A DNA stretch of 64,000 bases from UBA1573 sp034005165 (GCA_034005165.1 JAVEVE010000004.1:62001-126000); one strand, 5' to 3'; counted from the stretch's first letter, positions 51,593-61,505 are shown. Made by a program: numbers and translations. The notes: generated by a model not told the origin, from the letters alone.

Positions 51593-52483
51593 ATGGACCA
51601 GGACGTCACAACAAAATTCAATATGTCCCGTGAGGCTTATAGGGGGCATCTGGAACTCGTTAATGTTTTGGCCCCAAAGCTTGTAGAACAGGGATATGAG
51701 GTTTCCTTGGGGCTAGGGGATCTTGAAAAATTCCTGAACGCACTCGGAAAAGTCAGGATCAAGGACACTCGTACTGCTGTGCGTGCTATTTTGCAGGGAG
51801 CTGAACCTGACCTTGTAGATGCTATTCTTCCTGTCGCCTACGAAGCGTCTGAAATTGTGACAGGTGCCAATAATGTGGGAGAGAAGCTTGCAGATTTGTT
51901 GGAGCTGGCTCAGGAGCTAAGGGAAGTACCGCATAGCGAGATTAGATTTGGTGACAATGTTGTCTCCGCTCTGGAAATGGCTCAAGATATTGAAGACTCC
52001 GCTTTGTTCGTTATAGAGTGTATCGGGTGCTATCATTTTCCTGATGCCTCTAAACCACTAATACGAGTGTTGCCTAATCCCGATAGCGAGGCCTTCCGTT
52101 ACGATATTCATACAGAGCAATTTGCCGCGATTTCCAAAGTTCTAGACCGTAAATTGACCGAATTTTTCAAAGTGTTTGATAAACGAGGTTATACTTCGGA
52201 TATGGCAGATGACATGCATGATCTCCTATGTCATTTTGCAAATAATGCTGCAGAGGAACAGTATCTGGATAGAACAAGTCAGTTATTCGATGTCCTCTCC
52301 TTTGCACGACAAAGGCAGGTCTTTATTGAAGAGTCGGAATTGCGCGGGACTATCGTTGACCATCCTATTCTTTCAAGATTTGCCGGAACAAATGAGCAGC
52401 TTGACGAGCAAGTCAAAGCTGCACGAGATATTCAGCAGGGCGGGTATGGATTGCCTGAGCGCCTAAGACATCTTGATGTTTAG
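51593..52483 (+). CDS. Hypothetical protein, 296 aa
   Basis: A soluble, mostly helical, acidic protein with no export signal. GGTGTGAG sits five bases before the start. The phrase QGGYGLPERLRHLDV ends it. It lies 37 bases before rsmE on the same strand and could be co-transcribed. I do not recognise its family. Confidence 0.6.
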   Translation: MDQDVTTKFNMSREAYRGHLELVNVLAPKLVEQGYEVSLGLGDLEKFLNALGKVRIKDTRTAVRAILQGAEPDLVDAILPVAYEASEIVTGANNVGEKLADLLELAQELREVPHSEIRFGDNVVSALEMAQDIEDSALFVIECIGCYHFPDASKPLIRVLPNPDSEAFRYDIHTEQFAAISKVLDRKLTEFFKVFDKRGYTSDMADDMHDLLCHFANNAAEEQYLDRTSQLFDVLSFARQRQVFIEESELRGTIVDHPILSRFAGTNEQLDEQVKAARDIQQGGYGLPERLRHLDV

Positions 52484-52520
52484 GTTTTAAAACCGGTTCC
52501 CGTGATGCTATAAGGTCTTT

Positions 52521-53279
52521 ATGGATCAAAAATCTCCGACATACAGCCATATGCCGCGCCTCTATTGTGCCGGTTCATTGCAAGCAGGTCACTTTGAATT
52601 GTCGGAGGGGCAAGCGCATTATTTACGGCATGTCTTGCGTGTTCAAGATGGGGATATGGTTCGAGCTTTTAATCAAACAGATGGCGAGTGGGCGGCGCGT
52701 CTGATATTTAGCGGAAAAAAATCCGTTGCTTTGCAGAGTGTGGAGAAAATTCGGGCGAATGAAAGTGTGCATAATCGTATCCACTTGCTTTTTTCCCCTA
52801 TAAAAAAAGACCGGATGGATTTTCTTATCGAAAAATCGGTGGAACTCGGGGTCACCCATTTACACCCTCTTCTGATGCATAGAAGTGTTGTAAGGGATAT
52901 CAAGCTAGACCGCCTTCAAGCGCAGATTATAGAGGCCGTTGAGCAGTGCGAACGGTTGGATGTCCCGCAATTGCACCCATTGATGTCTTTTAATAAATTT
53001 GTGCTGCAATTCCCATCGCTATATGGCAACCGAATCCTCGCTGCTCTTGAGCGACGAGACGCAATTTCTTTGCGTGCCGTTTCCGATCAGGTCAAAACTC
53101 AAGATCAAGATCAGGGACAAGATCAGGACATTTTTTATCTCGTTGGGCCTGAGGGGGGATTTGATGCTGAAGAAGCCGAATTTCTTGAAAACTCTGCTCA
53201 TGTTATGCCTGTTTCACTGGGGACAAGGATATTGAGAGCGGAAACTGCCGCTATTTTTGGTTTGAGCCTATTGGGATAG
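52521..53279 (+). CDS. rsmE: 16S rRNA (uracil1498-N3) methyltransferase
   Basis: SPOUT-class enzyme. The motif LLFSPIKKDRMDFLIEKSVELGV is conserved, as are the deep-knot motifs YLVGPEGGFDAEEAEFL and SLGTRILRAETAAI near the C-terminus. 252 residues. RsmE beside ubiA is a common alphaproteobacterial neighbourhood. Confidence 0.94.
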   Translation: MDQKSPTYSHMPRLYCAGSLQAGHFELSEGQAHYLRHVLRVQDGDMVRAFNQTDGEWAARLIFSGKKSVALQSVEKIRANESVHNRIHLLFSPIKKDRMDFLIEKSVELGVTHLHPLLMHRSVVRDIKLDRLQAQIIEAVEQCERLDVPQLHPLMSFNKFVLQFPSLYGNRILAALERRDAISLRAVSDQVKTQDQDQGQDQDIFYLVGPEGGFDAEEAEFLENSAHVMPVSLGTRILRAETAAIFGLSLLG

Positions 53280-53427
53280 TTTTCATATTTTAAAAATTTT
53301 CAATCAAAAAAAGCCATATCCTCTTTGTCGGTCTCTTAAAACAGATTTTTTGGCCTATATTTTTTTAGAAAACTGCGGCATAGTGTCCCTGCTTGTTTGG
53401 AAATATAACCCGCAGACCTCATTCATC

Positions 53428-54339
53428 ATGACACATAAACTTACCTCTTTCTTTGGCCTCTTTATCATCTTTGCTGCACTTGTTTTGAGTGCAGGTAGTG
53501 CTTTGGCCGCTCCCGATTTCTCCCAGATTTTGTCATGGCCACGCGGGTTGCAGGACCCTGCTACGCCAACAATGGAACATATTACAAACTTCCATGACAT
53601 GTTGTTGTATATCATTACTGCGATTGTTATTTTCGTGACAGGCTTGTTGCTGTACGTGATTATCCGCTTTAATGCCAAAGCAAATCCTGTTCCATCTACC
53701 ACAACCCACAATGTAATGTTGGAGGTCCTCTGGACTGTTGTGCCTGTTGTGATCTTAATTGTAATCGCTGTTCCTTCTTTTAAACTATTGTTCTTTGAGG
53801 CCCGTAACCCTGATCCTGAGTTGACAGTTAAGGTCATTGGCCACCAATGGAACTGGGAATATGAATATCCTGATTATGGGGATGTCTCTTTTACTTCTAA
53901 TATTATTGATGCCAAAGATATTGATCCGTCCAAAGGTCAGAAACGCCTTTTGTCTACAGATACCCCTGTTGTTCTTCCTGTTGATACCAACATTGTTTTC
54001 GAGGTGACGGCATCTGATGTTATCCACTCTTTTGCTGTACCAGCTTTTGGAATCAAGGTTGATGCCGTTCCCGGTCGTCTTAATTCAACTTGGGCGCGAG
54101 TCACTAAAACTGGCACTTATTATGGGCAATGTTCTGAGATTTGTGGAAAAGGTCACGGATTTATGCCGATTGAAATCAAAGTTGTCGACAAGGCCGAGTT
54201 TGAGGACTGGATTAAATCCCAAGGAGGAACTGTTCCTGAAAAAACAGAAATTGAAGCTGCTATTCCGGCACCTGTCGCATCAACAGATTCCGAAGAAGTG
54301 CCTGTTGATCTCCCAGTTCCAGCGAAGTCCGCGGAATAA
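53428..54339 (+). CDS. coxB: Cytochrome c oxidase subunit II
   Basis: Carries the CuA centre that accepts electrons from cytochrome c. A signal peptide (residues 1-27, SALAA) and two transmembrane helices precede the cupredoxin domain. CuA ligands are seen in CSEICGKGHGFM (C-x3-C-x3-H-x2-M), with the extra His in ASDVIHSFAVPAFG. Start is MTHKLTSFFG at 53428; the frame continues back to 53350. A polar tail follows. ctaD is 49 bases on. Confidence 0.96.
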   Translation: MTHKLTSFFGLFIIFAALVLSAGSALAAPDFSQILSWPRGLQDPATPTMEHITNFHDMLLYIITAIVIFVTGLLLYVIIRFNAKANPVPSTTTHNVMLEVLWTVVPVVILIVIAVPSFKLLFFEARNPDPELTVKVIGHQWNWEYEYPDYGDVSFTSNIIDAKDIDPSKGQKRLLSTDTPVVLPVDTNIVFEVTASDVIHSFAVPAFGIKVDAVPGRLNSTWARVTKTGTYYGQCSEICGKGHGFMPIEIKVVDKAEFEDWIKSQGGTVPEKTEIEAAIPAPVASTDSEEVPVDLPVPAKSAE

Positions 54340-54388
54340 TAGTTCATTCATTGAAATTGCCTTGATCAGATAAAATAGGAAAGAAAAA

Positions 54389-55999
54389 ATGTCAGATCAT
54401 TCTCACGACCATACACACGATCATGCCCACGACCATAAGCCGGGATTTTTTACCCGCTGGTTTTGTTCAACCAACCACAAGGATATCGGGACACTCTATA
54501 TTATATTCTCGATTATCGCTGGTCTGATTGGTGGCGCTTTCTCAGTTATGATGCGTCTTGAACTGCAAGAGCCCGGTTTGCAATATATTGCAGAAGGGGC
54601 AGAGCACGTTTGGAACGTCTGGATTACAGCCCATGGTCTTATTATGGTGTTCTTTGTTGTGATGCCGGGATTGATTGGGGGCTTTGGAAACTGGTTTGTC
54701 CCTCTCATGATTGGCGCACCGGATATGGCTTTTCCCAGATTGAACAACATTTCTTTCTGGCTTATTGTTCCTGCCTTTATGCTTCTGGTTGCTTCTGTAT
54801 TTGTCGGGGGGGGAGCTGGAACTGGATGGACGGTTTATCCGCCGCTTTCCAGTATGGTCGGTCATCCGGGTATGTCGGTTGATATGGCTATTTTTGCTCT
54901 TCACCTTGCCGGCGCGAGTTCTATTCTGGGTGGGGCAAACTTTATTGCTACAATCTTCAATATGCGCGCTCCGGGGATGACTTTGCATAAAATGCCATTG
55001 TTCGCATGGTCTATGTTGGTAACAGCCTTCCTGCTGGTCCTGTCTGTTCCTGTTCTGGGTGGGGCTATTACGATGCTTCTTACAGACCGTAACTTCGGTA
55101 CTAGCTTCTTCAAGCCTGATGGTGGAGGGGACCCGATCCTTTATCAACATTTGTTCTGGTTCTTTGGTCATCCCGAAGTTTACATCATGATTTTGCCTGC
55201 GTTTGGGATTGTCAGCCATATCGTCTCGACATTCTCGAAGAAGCCCGTTTTCGGTTATCTCGGAATGGCTTATGCGATGGTTGCTATCGGATTCGTTGGC
55301 TTTATTGTCTGGGCTCACCATATGTACACGACAGGCCTCTCTGTAAATACGCGTGCATACTTTACAGCGGCAACCTTGATTATTGCTGTTCCGACCGGCG
55401 TTAAGATTTTCTCGTGGATCGCCACTATGTGGGGCGGGTCTATTGAATTCAAGACGCCAATGCTGTGGGCAATTGGGTTTATCTTCCTCTTTACGATCGG
55501 AGGGGTTACTGGTGTTGTTCTGGCGAATGGCGGTATGGATATCGGATTACATGATACTTATTATGTTGTAGCTCACTTCCACTATGTTTTATCGCTGGGT
55601 GCTGTGTTTGCTCTCTTCGCAGGTTTTTACTACTGGATTGGTAAAATGTCTGGTCGTCAATATCCGGAATGGATGGGGAAAGTTCATTTCTTCACGACTT
55701 TTATCGGCGTGAACATGATTTTCTTCCCGCAGCACTTCCTCGGTCTTGCCGGTATGCCGCGTCGTTATCCTGACTATCAGGATGGTCTTGAGGGATGGAA
55801 TTATATCTCTTCTCTGGGCGCATATCTCTCTTTTGGAAGTACATTGTTCTTTGTTGTTGTTGTTTTCTACACCTTGTTCTTTGGTCGTCGTGTCGGCGGG
55901 AATTATTGGAATGTTCAGCCAAATACAATGACTTTGGAGTGGACATTAACGTCCCCCCCACCTTTCCACCAATTCGAGATCCAGCCACAAATCAAATAG
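54389..55999 (+). CDS. ctaD: Cytochrome c oxidase subunit I
   Basis: Twelve-helix heme-copper oxidase core. The N-terminus is His/Asp-rich (SDHSHDHTHDHAHDH), then HKDIGTLYIIFSI. Motifs include WFFGHPEVYIMILPAFGIVSHIV with the CuB-tyrosine cross-link region, AHHMYTTG, the K-channel region and HYHYVLSLGAVFALFAG-type heme ligands (AHFHYVLS). 536 residues. ctaB, ctaG and coxC, which usually follow, are not here. A terminator follows. Confidence 0.97.
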   Translation: MSDHSHDHTHDHAHDHKPGFFTRWFCSTNHKDIGTLYIIFSIIAGLIGGAFSVMMRLELQEPGLQYIAEGAEHVWNVWITAHGLIMVFFVVMPGLIGGFGNWFVPLMIGAPDMAFPRLNNISFWLIVPAFMLLVASVFVGGGAGTGWTVYPPLSSMVGHPGMSVDMAIFALHLAGASSILGGANFIATIFNMRAPGMTLHKMPLFAWSMLVTAFLLVLSVPVLGGAITMLLTDRNFGTSFFKPDGGGDPILYQHLFWFFGHPEVYIMILPAFGIVSHIVSTFSKKPVFGYLGMAYAMVAIGFVGFIVWAHHMYTTGLSVNTRAYFTAATLIIAVPTGVKIFSWIATMWGGSIEFKTPMLWAIGFIFLFTIGGVTGVVLANGGMDIGLHDTYYVVAHFHYVLSLGAVFALFAGFYYWIGKMSGRQYPEWMGKVHFFTTFIGVNMIFFPQHFLGLAGMPRRYPDYQDGLEGWNYISSLGAYLSFGSTLFFVVVVFYTLFFGRRVGGNYWNVQPNTMTLEWTLTSPPPFHQFEIQPQIK

Positions 56000-56020
56000 G
56001 TATGGTTTCTTCAAGATCAA

Positions 56021-56045
56021 AACGCCCCAATCGGGGCGTTTTTTC
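56021..56045 (+). terminator. Terminator after ctaD
   Basis: AACGCCCC and GGGGCGTT form an eight-base-pair stem with a four-base loop, followed by TTTTT, 21 bases after the ctaD stop. It closes the coxB-ctaD unit. Confidence 0.88.
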
Positions 56046-56108
56046 CATTGATTTCACAGCCTTCTTAGGTCTAGATGATTGGAAATAAATTTTCTGAAAG
56101 GGGTTGTA

Positions 56109-56867
56109 ATGGACCATCAATGCGCTTCCCATCGTGGTATTTTTCAATTTTCAACTCTGTTGGGAATGGTTTTTTTAGCTATTGCTCTCGGGTTTGTTGG
56201 AGAGAAACTTCTGATTGGTCTCAAGAATTTCAGAAATTATGATCGTTATGTCGCTGTAAAAGGGTTGTCCATGCGGGACGTTGTCGCCGATCAAGCGAAT
56301 TGGGTTTTGAATTTTACCGCGACTGGAAACCAGCTGGTTGATGTTCAAAAGCAGTTGGAGGAACAGGAAAAAATTGTTCGCGAATATTTATTGTCTCAAG
56401 GAATTAAGGATGAGCAAATCTCGCTCCAGAACCTGATTGTTTCCGACAATCAGGCCAAAACTTACGGTGAATCTGATAAAGGGAGTCCGCGTTATGTCTT
56501 GACCGAGGCTATTCTGGCCCGAACCTCTGATGTAGGGGCAATGGTTAAAGCTTCCCAGAATGTAGCCGAATTGGTTAAGCAGGGTGTTGCCCTTGGAACT
56601 CCTAACGGAGGTTGGAATCCTGCACCGCAATATAGTTTTACGAAAATCAATGATATTAAGCCCGACATGATTGCTGAAGCGACTAAAAATGCTCGGGTTT
56701 CTGCTGAACAATTTGCTAATGATAGCGGGCAGGCTGTTGGCAAGATCCGGAGCGCCAATCAGGGTGTTTTGCAGATTGATGCCCGCGATCCAGGGATTTC
56801 CGAGGGAGAGACACCTTATAAGTCCGTGCGCGTTGTCTCTACGATTGAGTATTATCTCAGCGAATAG
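56109..56867 (+). CDS. SIMPL-domain (DUF541) membrane protein
   Basis: One transmembrane helix at about residues 15-36 is followed by a SIMPL/DUF541 domain: VKGLSMRDVVADQANWVLNFTATG, YVLTEAILARTSDVG and the C-terminal half. The start is MDHQCASHR at 56109 with AAAGGGG six bases before; an upstream ATG at 56079 is in frame. Such proteins are periplasmic or outer-face stress proteins of poorly known role. Not transcriptionally joined to ctaD, as a terminator lies between. Confidence 0.8.
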   Translation: MDHQCASHRGIFQFSTLLGMVFLAIALGFVGEKLLIGLKNFRNYDRYVAVKGLSMRDVVADQANWVLNFTATGNQLVDVQKQLEEQEKIVREYLLSQGIKDEQISLQNLIVSDNQAKTYGESDKGSPRYVLTEAILARTSDVGAMVKASQNVAELVKQGVALGTPNGGWNPAPQYSFTKINDIKPDMIAEATKNARVSAEQFANDSGQAVGKIRSANQGVLQIDARDPGISEGETPYKSVRVVSTIEYYLSE

Positions 56868-56888
56868 TGTGGTTCATATAATCTTGTT

Positions 56889-56917
56889 TAAACAGGGGGA
56901 ACTTCCTCCTGTTTTTT
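56889..56917 (+). terminator. Terminator after the SIMPL gene
   Basis: AACAGG and CCTGTT pair around a GGGAACTTCCT-type loop; a run of seven T follows. Ends 50 bases downstream of the stop. Confidence 0.75.
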
Positions 56918-57003
56918 TCTTTCGAAATTACTAGTATGTTGGGGCAGACTTTATTGAGACAAAATTTATAAAGATATCCCTATCAGGAGTGTCTTTTATA
57001 AAA

Positions 57004-57093
57004 TGGCGGAGAGGATGAGATTCGAACTCACGATAGGTTTGACCCTATGCCCGCTTTCCAGGCGAGTGCCTTAAACCGCTCGGCCACCTCTCC
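57004..57093 (-). tRNA. tRNA-Ser (anticodon GGA)
   Basis: Read on the minus strand, GGAGAGG pairs with CCTCTCC across 90 nucleotides, with the anticodon loop CTGGAAA, a long variable arm as in serine tRNAs, the T-loop GTTCGAATC and encoded 3' GCCA. Both ends are complete. Confidence 0.95.
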
Positions 57094-57285
57094 GCTTGAA
57101 AAGTCATAAATTTGAAGCGGCAAACTAGCCTCTCCGCCTATAAAATTCAAGTGGAAAAATGATTCATCGTACTGCCAAGGTTTTTCAAACCTATTTTAGG
57201 GGGATTATTTGCCTTACAGCTTGATTCTGCTATAATTTTTGGAGAAGCATAATGTTTTAGCCATTTTTTACTCCGGATTACTTCC

Positions 57286-57660
57286 ATGCGCAGAATATCC
57301 AAAAAAGCTATATTCTTTACCAGCCTCTTCGCAATTCTGGCCGTTGTTGCCCTTGCCAGAGACTTATATGCCTGGGATAGAGATAATATATATCCGCGCG
57401 GCGATCTCGGCGGAATTTTTAAATTGTACCTGCCTGATGCCTATCATTCGGTGGTAGATTTTCTTGGGGCGGACCTGTTTAATGCTGTTTTGACCCCGAT
57501 TTTGTCGATTCCAGCTTTCCTGTTGGCATTGGGCCTATGTATCTTCTCTTTTGCTCTCGGGTATGGATGTTCGAGATTTTCGAAAAATTATATCCCTCCG
57601 AAGAAGAAAGGGGCAGAAGCAGGGACATTAAAAGACAGGGTTAGATATCAACGCCGGTAA
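57286..57660 (+). CDS. Hypothetical membrane protein, 124 aa
   Basis: Two hydrophobic segments (about residues 7-24 and 68-93) with a periplasmic loop between and a basic C-terminal tail (PPKKKGAEAGTLKDRVRYQRR). It lies 32 bases before rpoN on the same strand and may be in its transcript. Family not recognised. Confidence 0.6.
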   Translation: MRRISKKAIFFTSLFAILAVVALARDLYAWDRDNIYPRGDLGGIFKLYLPDAYHSVVDFLGADLFNAVLTPILSIPAFLLALGLCIFSFALGYGCSRFSKNYIPPKKKGAEAGTLKDRVRYQRR

Positions 57661-57692
57661 TCCGGCGTGTAGCTGGTTAGAACAGGTTTTCC

Positions 57693-59132
57693 GTGACACA
57701 AAAAATTACCCAATCTCTAGATCTAAGGCAACAACAGTCACTGGTGATGACGCCGCAGATGCAGCAAGCTGTCAAATTGCTGCAAATGAATAATCTTGAG
57801 TTGCAGGACTATCTAGAAGCGGAAATGGTACAAAATCCGCTCCTAGAAAAAGCAGAAGTCGAAAGCGATGAGTCTTCTGAGTACGAGCATGGGGAACAGG
57901 ATTCTGGTACATACACGGATACCGAGCAACAGGAAAATGGGTCGCAAGATTTTGATGCGGGATCACGAATGGCAGAAATCGGGGCTGGCGGGCGTAGTAA
58001 TTTTTCGGATCCGCTTCCTGATTTTCAAGACAGTCTTGTTGGTGAAAAAAGTTTGCGGGATCATTTGTTGGGGCAGCTGCATATTGAAGCAGAAAGTGCT
58101 CTGGAACGTAGCATTGGCACATTGTTGATAGACCGGATTGACGAGTCAGGGTATTTACGTGAGGAACCCGAGATGCTGGCGCAGCAATTGGGCTGCGGAC
58201 GCGAGATGCTCGAGAGTGTTCTCGCAAAGTTGAAAACATTCGATCCCACTGGAGTTTTTGCAAAAAACTTACCTGAGTGTCTGGCCTTACAGTTGGAGGA
58301 GACAGGGGAGCTGGATGAGCCTATGCGTCAGCTCCTTATGCATTTGGAATTGCTTGCGCAACATGATCTTAAAAAGCTTTCAAAAATTTGTGCCGTTGAA
58401 AGTGAAGAGATTGCTGCAATGATTCTAAAAATCAAAGGTCTTAATCCCCGGCCATCAGCCGAGTTCGAGCATATTGTTGCACAAACGGCTATTCCTGATG
58501 TTCTGATGAAGGCGCTCCCTAAAAATGTTGGTGGGGGGTATCGTGTGGAACTAAATAGCGATACGCTTCCTCGTGTGCTTGTGAATCGTGATTATTATAA
58601 AGATGTCTCCTCACGGACTAAGGACAAGCAGGAGAAAGAATATCTTTCAACGCAGTTGGCCAATGCAAGTTGGCTGGTGAAAGCTCTAGATCAACGTGCG
58701 CAGAGTATTCTTAAAGTCGCAGCGGAAATTGTCGAGCAGCAAAACGGATTTTTTCTCTATGGTATCGAATTCTTGAAGCCTTTGACTCTGCGTGAGGTTG
58801 CCGAGGTTGTGGATCTTCACGAAAGTACTGTCAGCCGCGTAACAACAGGAAAGTTTATCGGCACACCTCGTGGATTGTTCGAATTAAAATTCTTTTTCAC
58901 ATCCTCCATTGAAAGTTCTGATGGCGGATTGATTTCTTCCGAGAGCGTTAAGGCGCGTATTAAAACCCTTACAGATGAAGAGGCTGCGGACAATATTCTT
59001 TCTGATGATGATCTGGCAGATCTTCTCAACAAGGGAGGGATGAATGTTGCTCGTAGAACAGTTGCAAAGTACCGCGAGGCTTTGGGAATTGCGTCTTCAG
59101 TGGTGCGGCGCCGTATGAAAAAGAATGGCTGA
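57693..59132 (+). CDS. rpoN: RNA polymerase sigma-54 factor
   Basis: Recognises -24/-12 promoters with enhancer-binding partners. The N-terminal Q-rich region I is SLDLRQQQSLVMTPQMQQAVKLLQ, region II is acidic, and the C-terminal RpoN box is in RRTVAKYREALGI. Starts at GTG 57693 with AACAGG before it. 479 residues. The usual upstream lptB and downstream hpf/ptsN are not attached; hpf is 19 kb away. The stop abuts divL tail to tail with no gap. Confidence 0.94.
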   Translation: MTQKITQSLDLRQQQSLVMTPQMQQAVKLLQMNNLELQDYLEAEMVQNPLLEKAEVESDESSEYEHGEQDSGTYTDTEQQENGSQDFDAGSRMAEIGAGGRSNFSDPLPDFQDSLVGEKSLRDHLLGQLHIEAESALERSIGTLLIDRIDESGYLREEPEMLAQQLGCGREMLESVLAKLKTFDPTGVFAKNLPECLALQLEETGELDEPMRQLLMHLELLAQHDLKKLSKICAVESEEIAAMILKIKGLNPRPSAEFEHIVAQTAIPDVLMKALPKNVGGGYRVELNSDTLPRVLVNRDYYKDVSSRTKDKQEKEYLSTQLANASWLVKALDQRAQSILKVAAEIVEQQNGFFLYGIEFLKPLTLREVAEVVDLHESTVSRVTTGKFIGTPRGLFELKFFFTSSIESSDGGLISSESVKARIKTLTDEEAADNILSDDDLADLLNKGGMNVARRTVAKYREALGIASSVVRRRMKKNG

Positions 59133-61505
59133 TTAAGCGATTTTGGAGGTTCTTGCGGATTTATTGTCTACCATTTCCATGGCGTGGTCGAGAGGAAGAA
59201 GTACCGTAAAGACCGTTCCTTCACCTAATGCACTCTTTAGCAACAGCTGGCCTTTATGTAGGTCGATGATATTTTTAACTAGCGTGAGCCCTATACCTGC
59301 ACCACCTTTCAGATCACCGTTTCCGTCGTCGCGAGGTGTTGTTGTTTTTTCGAACGGACTAAAAATACGGACTTGATCATCCTCGGAAATTCCAGGCCCG
59401 GTGTCCATTACTGATAGGGCAAGATCTTTTCCTATTTTCTCAGCACTCAGAGTTATGCGTCCGCCAGCCGGAGTGAAGGCAATGGCGTTCCTGATGAGGT
59501 TAATCAAAACCTGTTTAATCCGACGCTCATCAGCATCAATCAGTCCTATATTTTCCGAACAGGATAGATGAACCTCTATTTGCTGACTTCTTGCCCATTC
59601 GCTGGTTAGGTCATAAATTCCTTGGAGCATTTGGTAAATGTCAAAGGTATCATAATTGAGTGTGAGATAGCCGGCCTCAAGGCTTGAAAGGTCAAGAATG
59701 TCATTGATAAGATTTAAAAGACGCTCTGACGCTTCGGAGAGGCCTTTGGTATATTCTTTTTGACGCTCATTGAGTGGGCCGAAATATTGTTTATCAAGAA
59801 TTTCGTTAAAACCGATGATCGCATTGAGAGGCGTACGGAGTTGATAAGAAACGTTGGCAATGAAGTCAAGTTTCAAACGCTCCGCGGTCTCAAGTGCCGC
59901 ATTTCTATCCCGCAATGCTTTTTCGATGTTGACCGTATCGGTGACGTCTTGGAATGTGACCATGCGTCCTCCATCCGGCAAAGAAATGGATGAATAATGC
60001 AGTGTTTTATTATCTGCCAGAATAATTTCCCCGTCCTTATCAGAGCGTTCGAAAAATTCGGAAATCATTTTATCCCTGAGGCTGGTCCAGTCGTCAGTGA
60101 TATAGAATTTACGGCAACGATCCAGAATCTGTGAGATATGTAATCCTCCGTCCAGATCTTCTGGGTTCAAATCCCAAAGTCTGGCATAAGCTGGATTCCA
60201 GAGTTTGAGTCTTCCGTGCTCTCCATAAACAGCAACCCCCTCAGCAAGATTATCAAGCGTCTCTTTTTGGACGGCCATCAATGTGTTGTAAGAGGATTCA
60301 AGTTCAAGAGAACTTGTCACATCTTCAAACGTCATAAGAAGGCCACCTAATGGGTGTGGCATAAAGAGCGAGCGTAAAACTGAACCGTCAGGAAGATAAA
60401 GCATGTCTTCGTGTGGGCCTTGTGTCGCCGTAAACATATCGAGCCAACTTTGTTTGAATCGCCTAAAATCAGCTTGTTCCGGAAGTCTTCTGATTTCGCG
60501 CAGGCGTTCCATGATTTCGCCGAGTTTGGGTTTTGTATCTAACCACCCACCCTCGAGGCGCCATAATTGTGCAAAGGCGGAATTATAGAATTCCAGCTTT
60601 TGTGCGCCATCAAAAATAGCAATTGCGGAACGTAATTGTTCCATCAATTCCCGAGTGGCTGTGCTGTTGCGTTCTGAACGGCGTTCGATTTCTTCTTCGC
60701 GGGTTATGTCTCGTGCTTGTCCCACAACCAAATCGAGATGGGTCAGAGGCATAAGATCAACCTGCATCATATGGCGGTTCCCACCAAAGACCAGATGCTT
60801 GGCTTCGCTTTGCGGTGTTGCTGTGGTGAGGGCGATATCAACAAGTTTGCGGACCGACTGTCCACTGCCACCTTTTTTCTTCGGGGTGGTAAAGGGGAGT
60901 TCCATTTTTTCCAGCAAAACCTCATCCGTAGTTTTGCCGAGTATTTTGGCATAGGCTTCATTGCACCATGCAATGTCGCCGTTGGCTGTATGCATCCAAA
61001 GTGGGGTGGTCATGGTTGCTAGAAGCGTATGAAATTTTCTGATTTCATGTTCTAAACTTTGGCGGGAACTACGGTTCTTCTCCAAATCCTGTTCGGATGC
61101 CGTCACATCTTCTGCCCAGATGATGTCGTATTGATCTGATCCATTTAAGGCATGCCCTGTGCTTCCGGTGAAGCGCAATATCTTTTTGTCCTTTTGTGTC
61201 TGAACTTTCAGGATAAATTTTTGTCCGTTTTCCTTCATACGGATCATGCAGGTCTCGAGAGCAGCGGCATCCCCCGGCCTTAATGCGTGCTGGATGTCGC
61301 TAAAAGTTTTGATTTGCATGAGGGTCAGAAGGTCCAGAAATCCTTTGGAATAGGCAAGTGATCCATCCGGGTTGAAACCGCAATATTCTCCCGGAAAGGC
61401 GGCCAGAAAGGCTTCCAAACGGTCTTTTTCCGCACTAAGTTGCGGATTTCCAAAGATTTTTTGAAAAAAAGAGGGTTTAGGCGAACCGGACGAATTCATC
61501 GGCAT
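59133..61505 (-). CDS. divL: DivL-like PAS-domain tyrosine kinase homologue
   Basis: A 790-residue cytosolic protein with several PAS domains (about residues 20-110, 150-260, 280-400, 410-530), then HisKA and HATPase. The dimerisation helix reads DFIANVSYQLRTPLNAIIGF: a Tyr stands at residue 554 where the phospho-acceptor His should be (codon 59844-59846, ATA on the plus strand). The ATPase has NLIRNAIAFTPAGG, DTGPGIS and GIGLTLVKNII. A Tyr here is the hallmark of Caulobacter DivL, which controls the CckA-CtrA pathway. Start has AAGGG six bases before. Confidence 0.85.
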   Translation of the reverse strand: MPMNSSGSPKPSFFQKIFGNPQLSAEKDRLEAFLAAFPGEYCGFNPDGSLAYSKGFLDLLTLMQIKTFSDIQHALRPGDAAALETCMIRMKENGQKFILKVQTQKDKKILRFTGSTGHALNGSDQYDIIWAEDVTASEQDLEKNRSSRQSLEHEIRKFHTLLATMTTPLWMHTANGDIAWCNEAYAKILGKTTDEVLLEKMELPFTTPKKKGGSGQSVRKLVDIALTTATPQSEAKHLVFGGNRHMMQVDLMPLTHLDLVVGQARDITREEEIERRSERNSTATRELMEQLRSAIAIFDGAQKLEFYNSAFAQLWRLEGGWLDTKPKLGEIMERLREIRRLPEQADFRRFKQSWLDMFTATQGPHEDMLYLPDGSVLRSLFMPHPLGGLLMTFEDVTSSLELESSYNTLMAVQKETLDNLAEGVAVYGEHGRLKLWNPAYARLWDLNPEDLDGGLHISQILDRCRKFYITDDWTSLRDKMISEFFERSDKDGEIILADNKTLHYSSISLPDGGRMVTFQDVTDTVNIEKALRDRNAALETAERLKLDFIANVSYQLRTPLNAIIGFNEILDKQYFGPLNERQKEYTKGLSEASERLLNLINDILDLSSLEAGYLTLNYDTFDIYQMLQGIYDLTSEWARSQQIEVHLSCSENIGLIDADERRIKQVLINLIRNAIAFTPAGGRITLSAEKIGKDLALSVMDTGPGISEDDQVRIFSPFEKTTTPRDDGNGDLKGGAGIGLTLVKNIIDLHKGQLLLKSALGEGTVFTVLLPLDHAMEMVDNKSARTSKIA

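Noticed and set aside
54542..55321. 259-codon minus-strand frame under ctaD
   Set aside because: Antisense shadow of a strongly conserved gene; the predicted protein is low-complexity in Asn/His/Arg and no ribosome site is seen.
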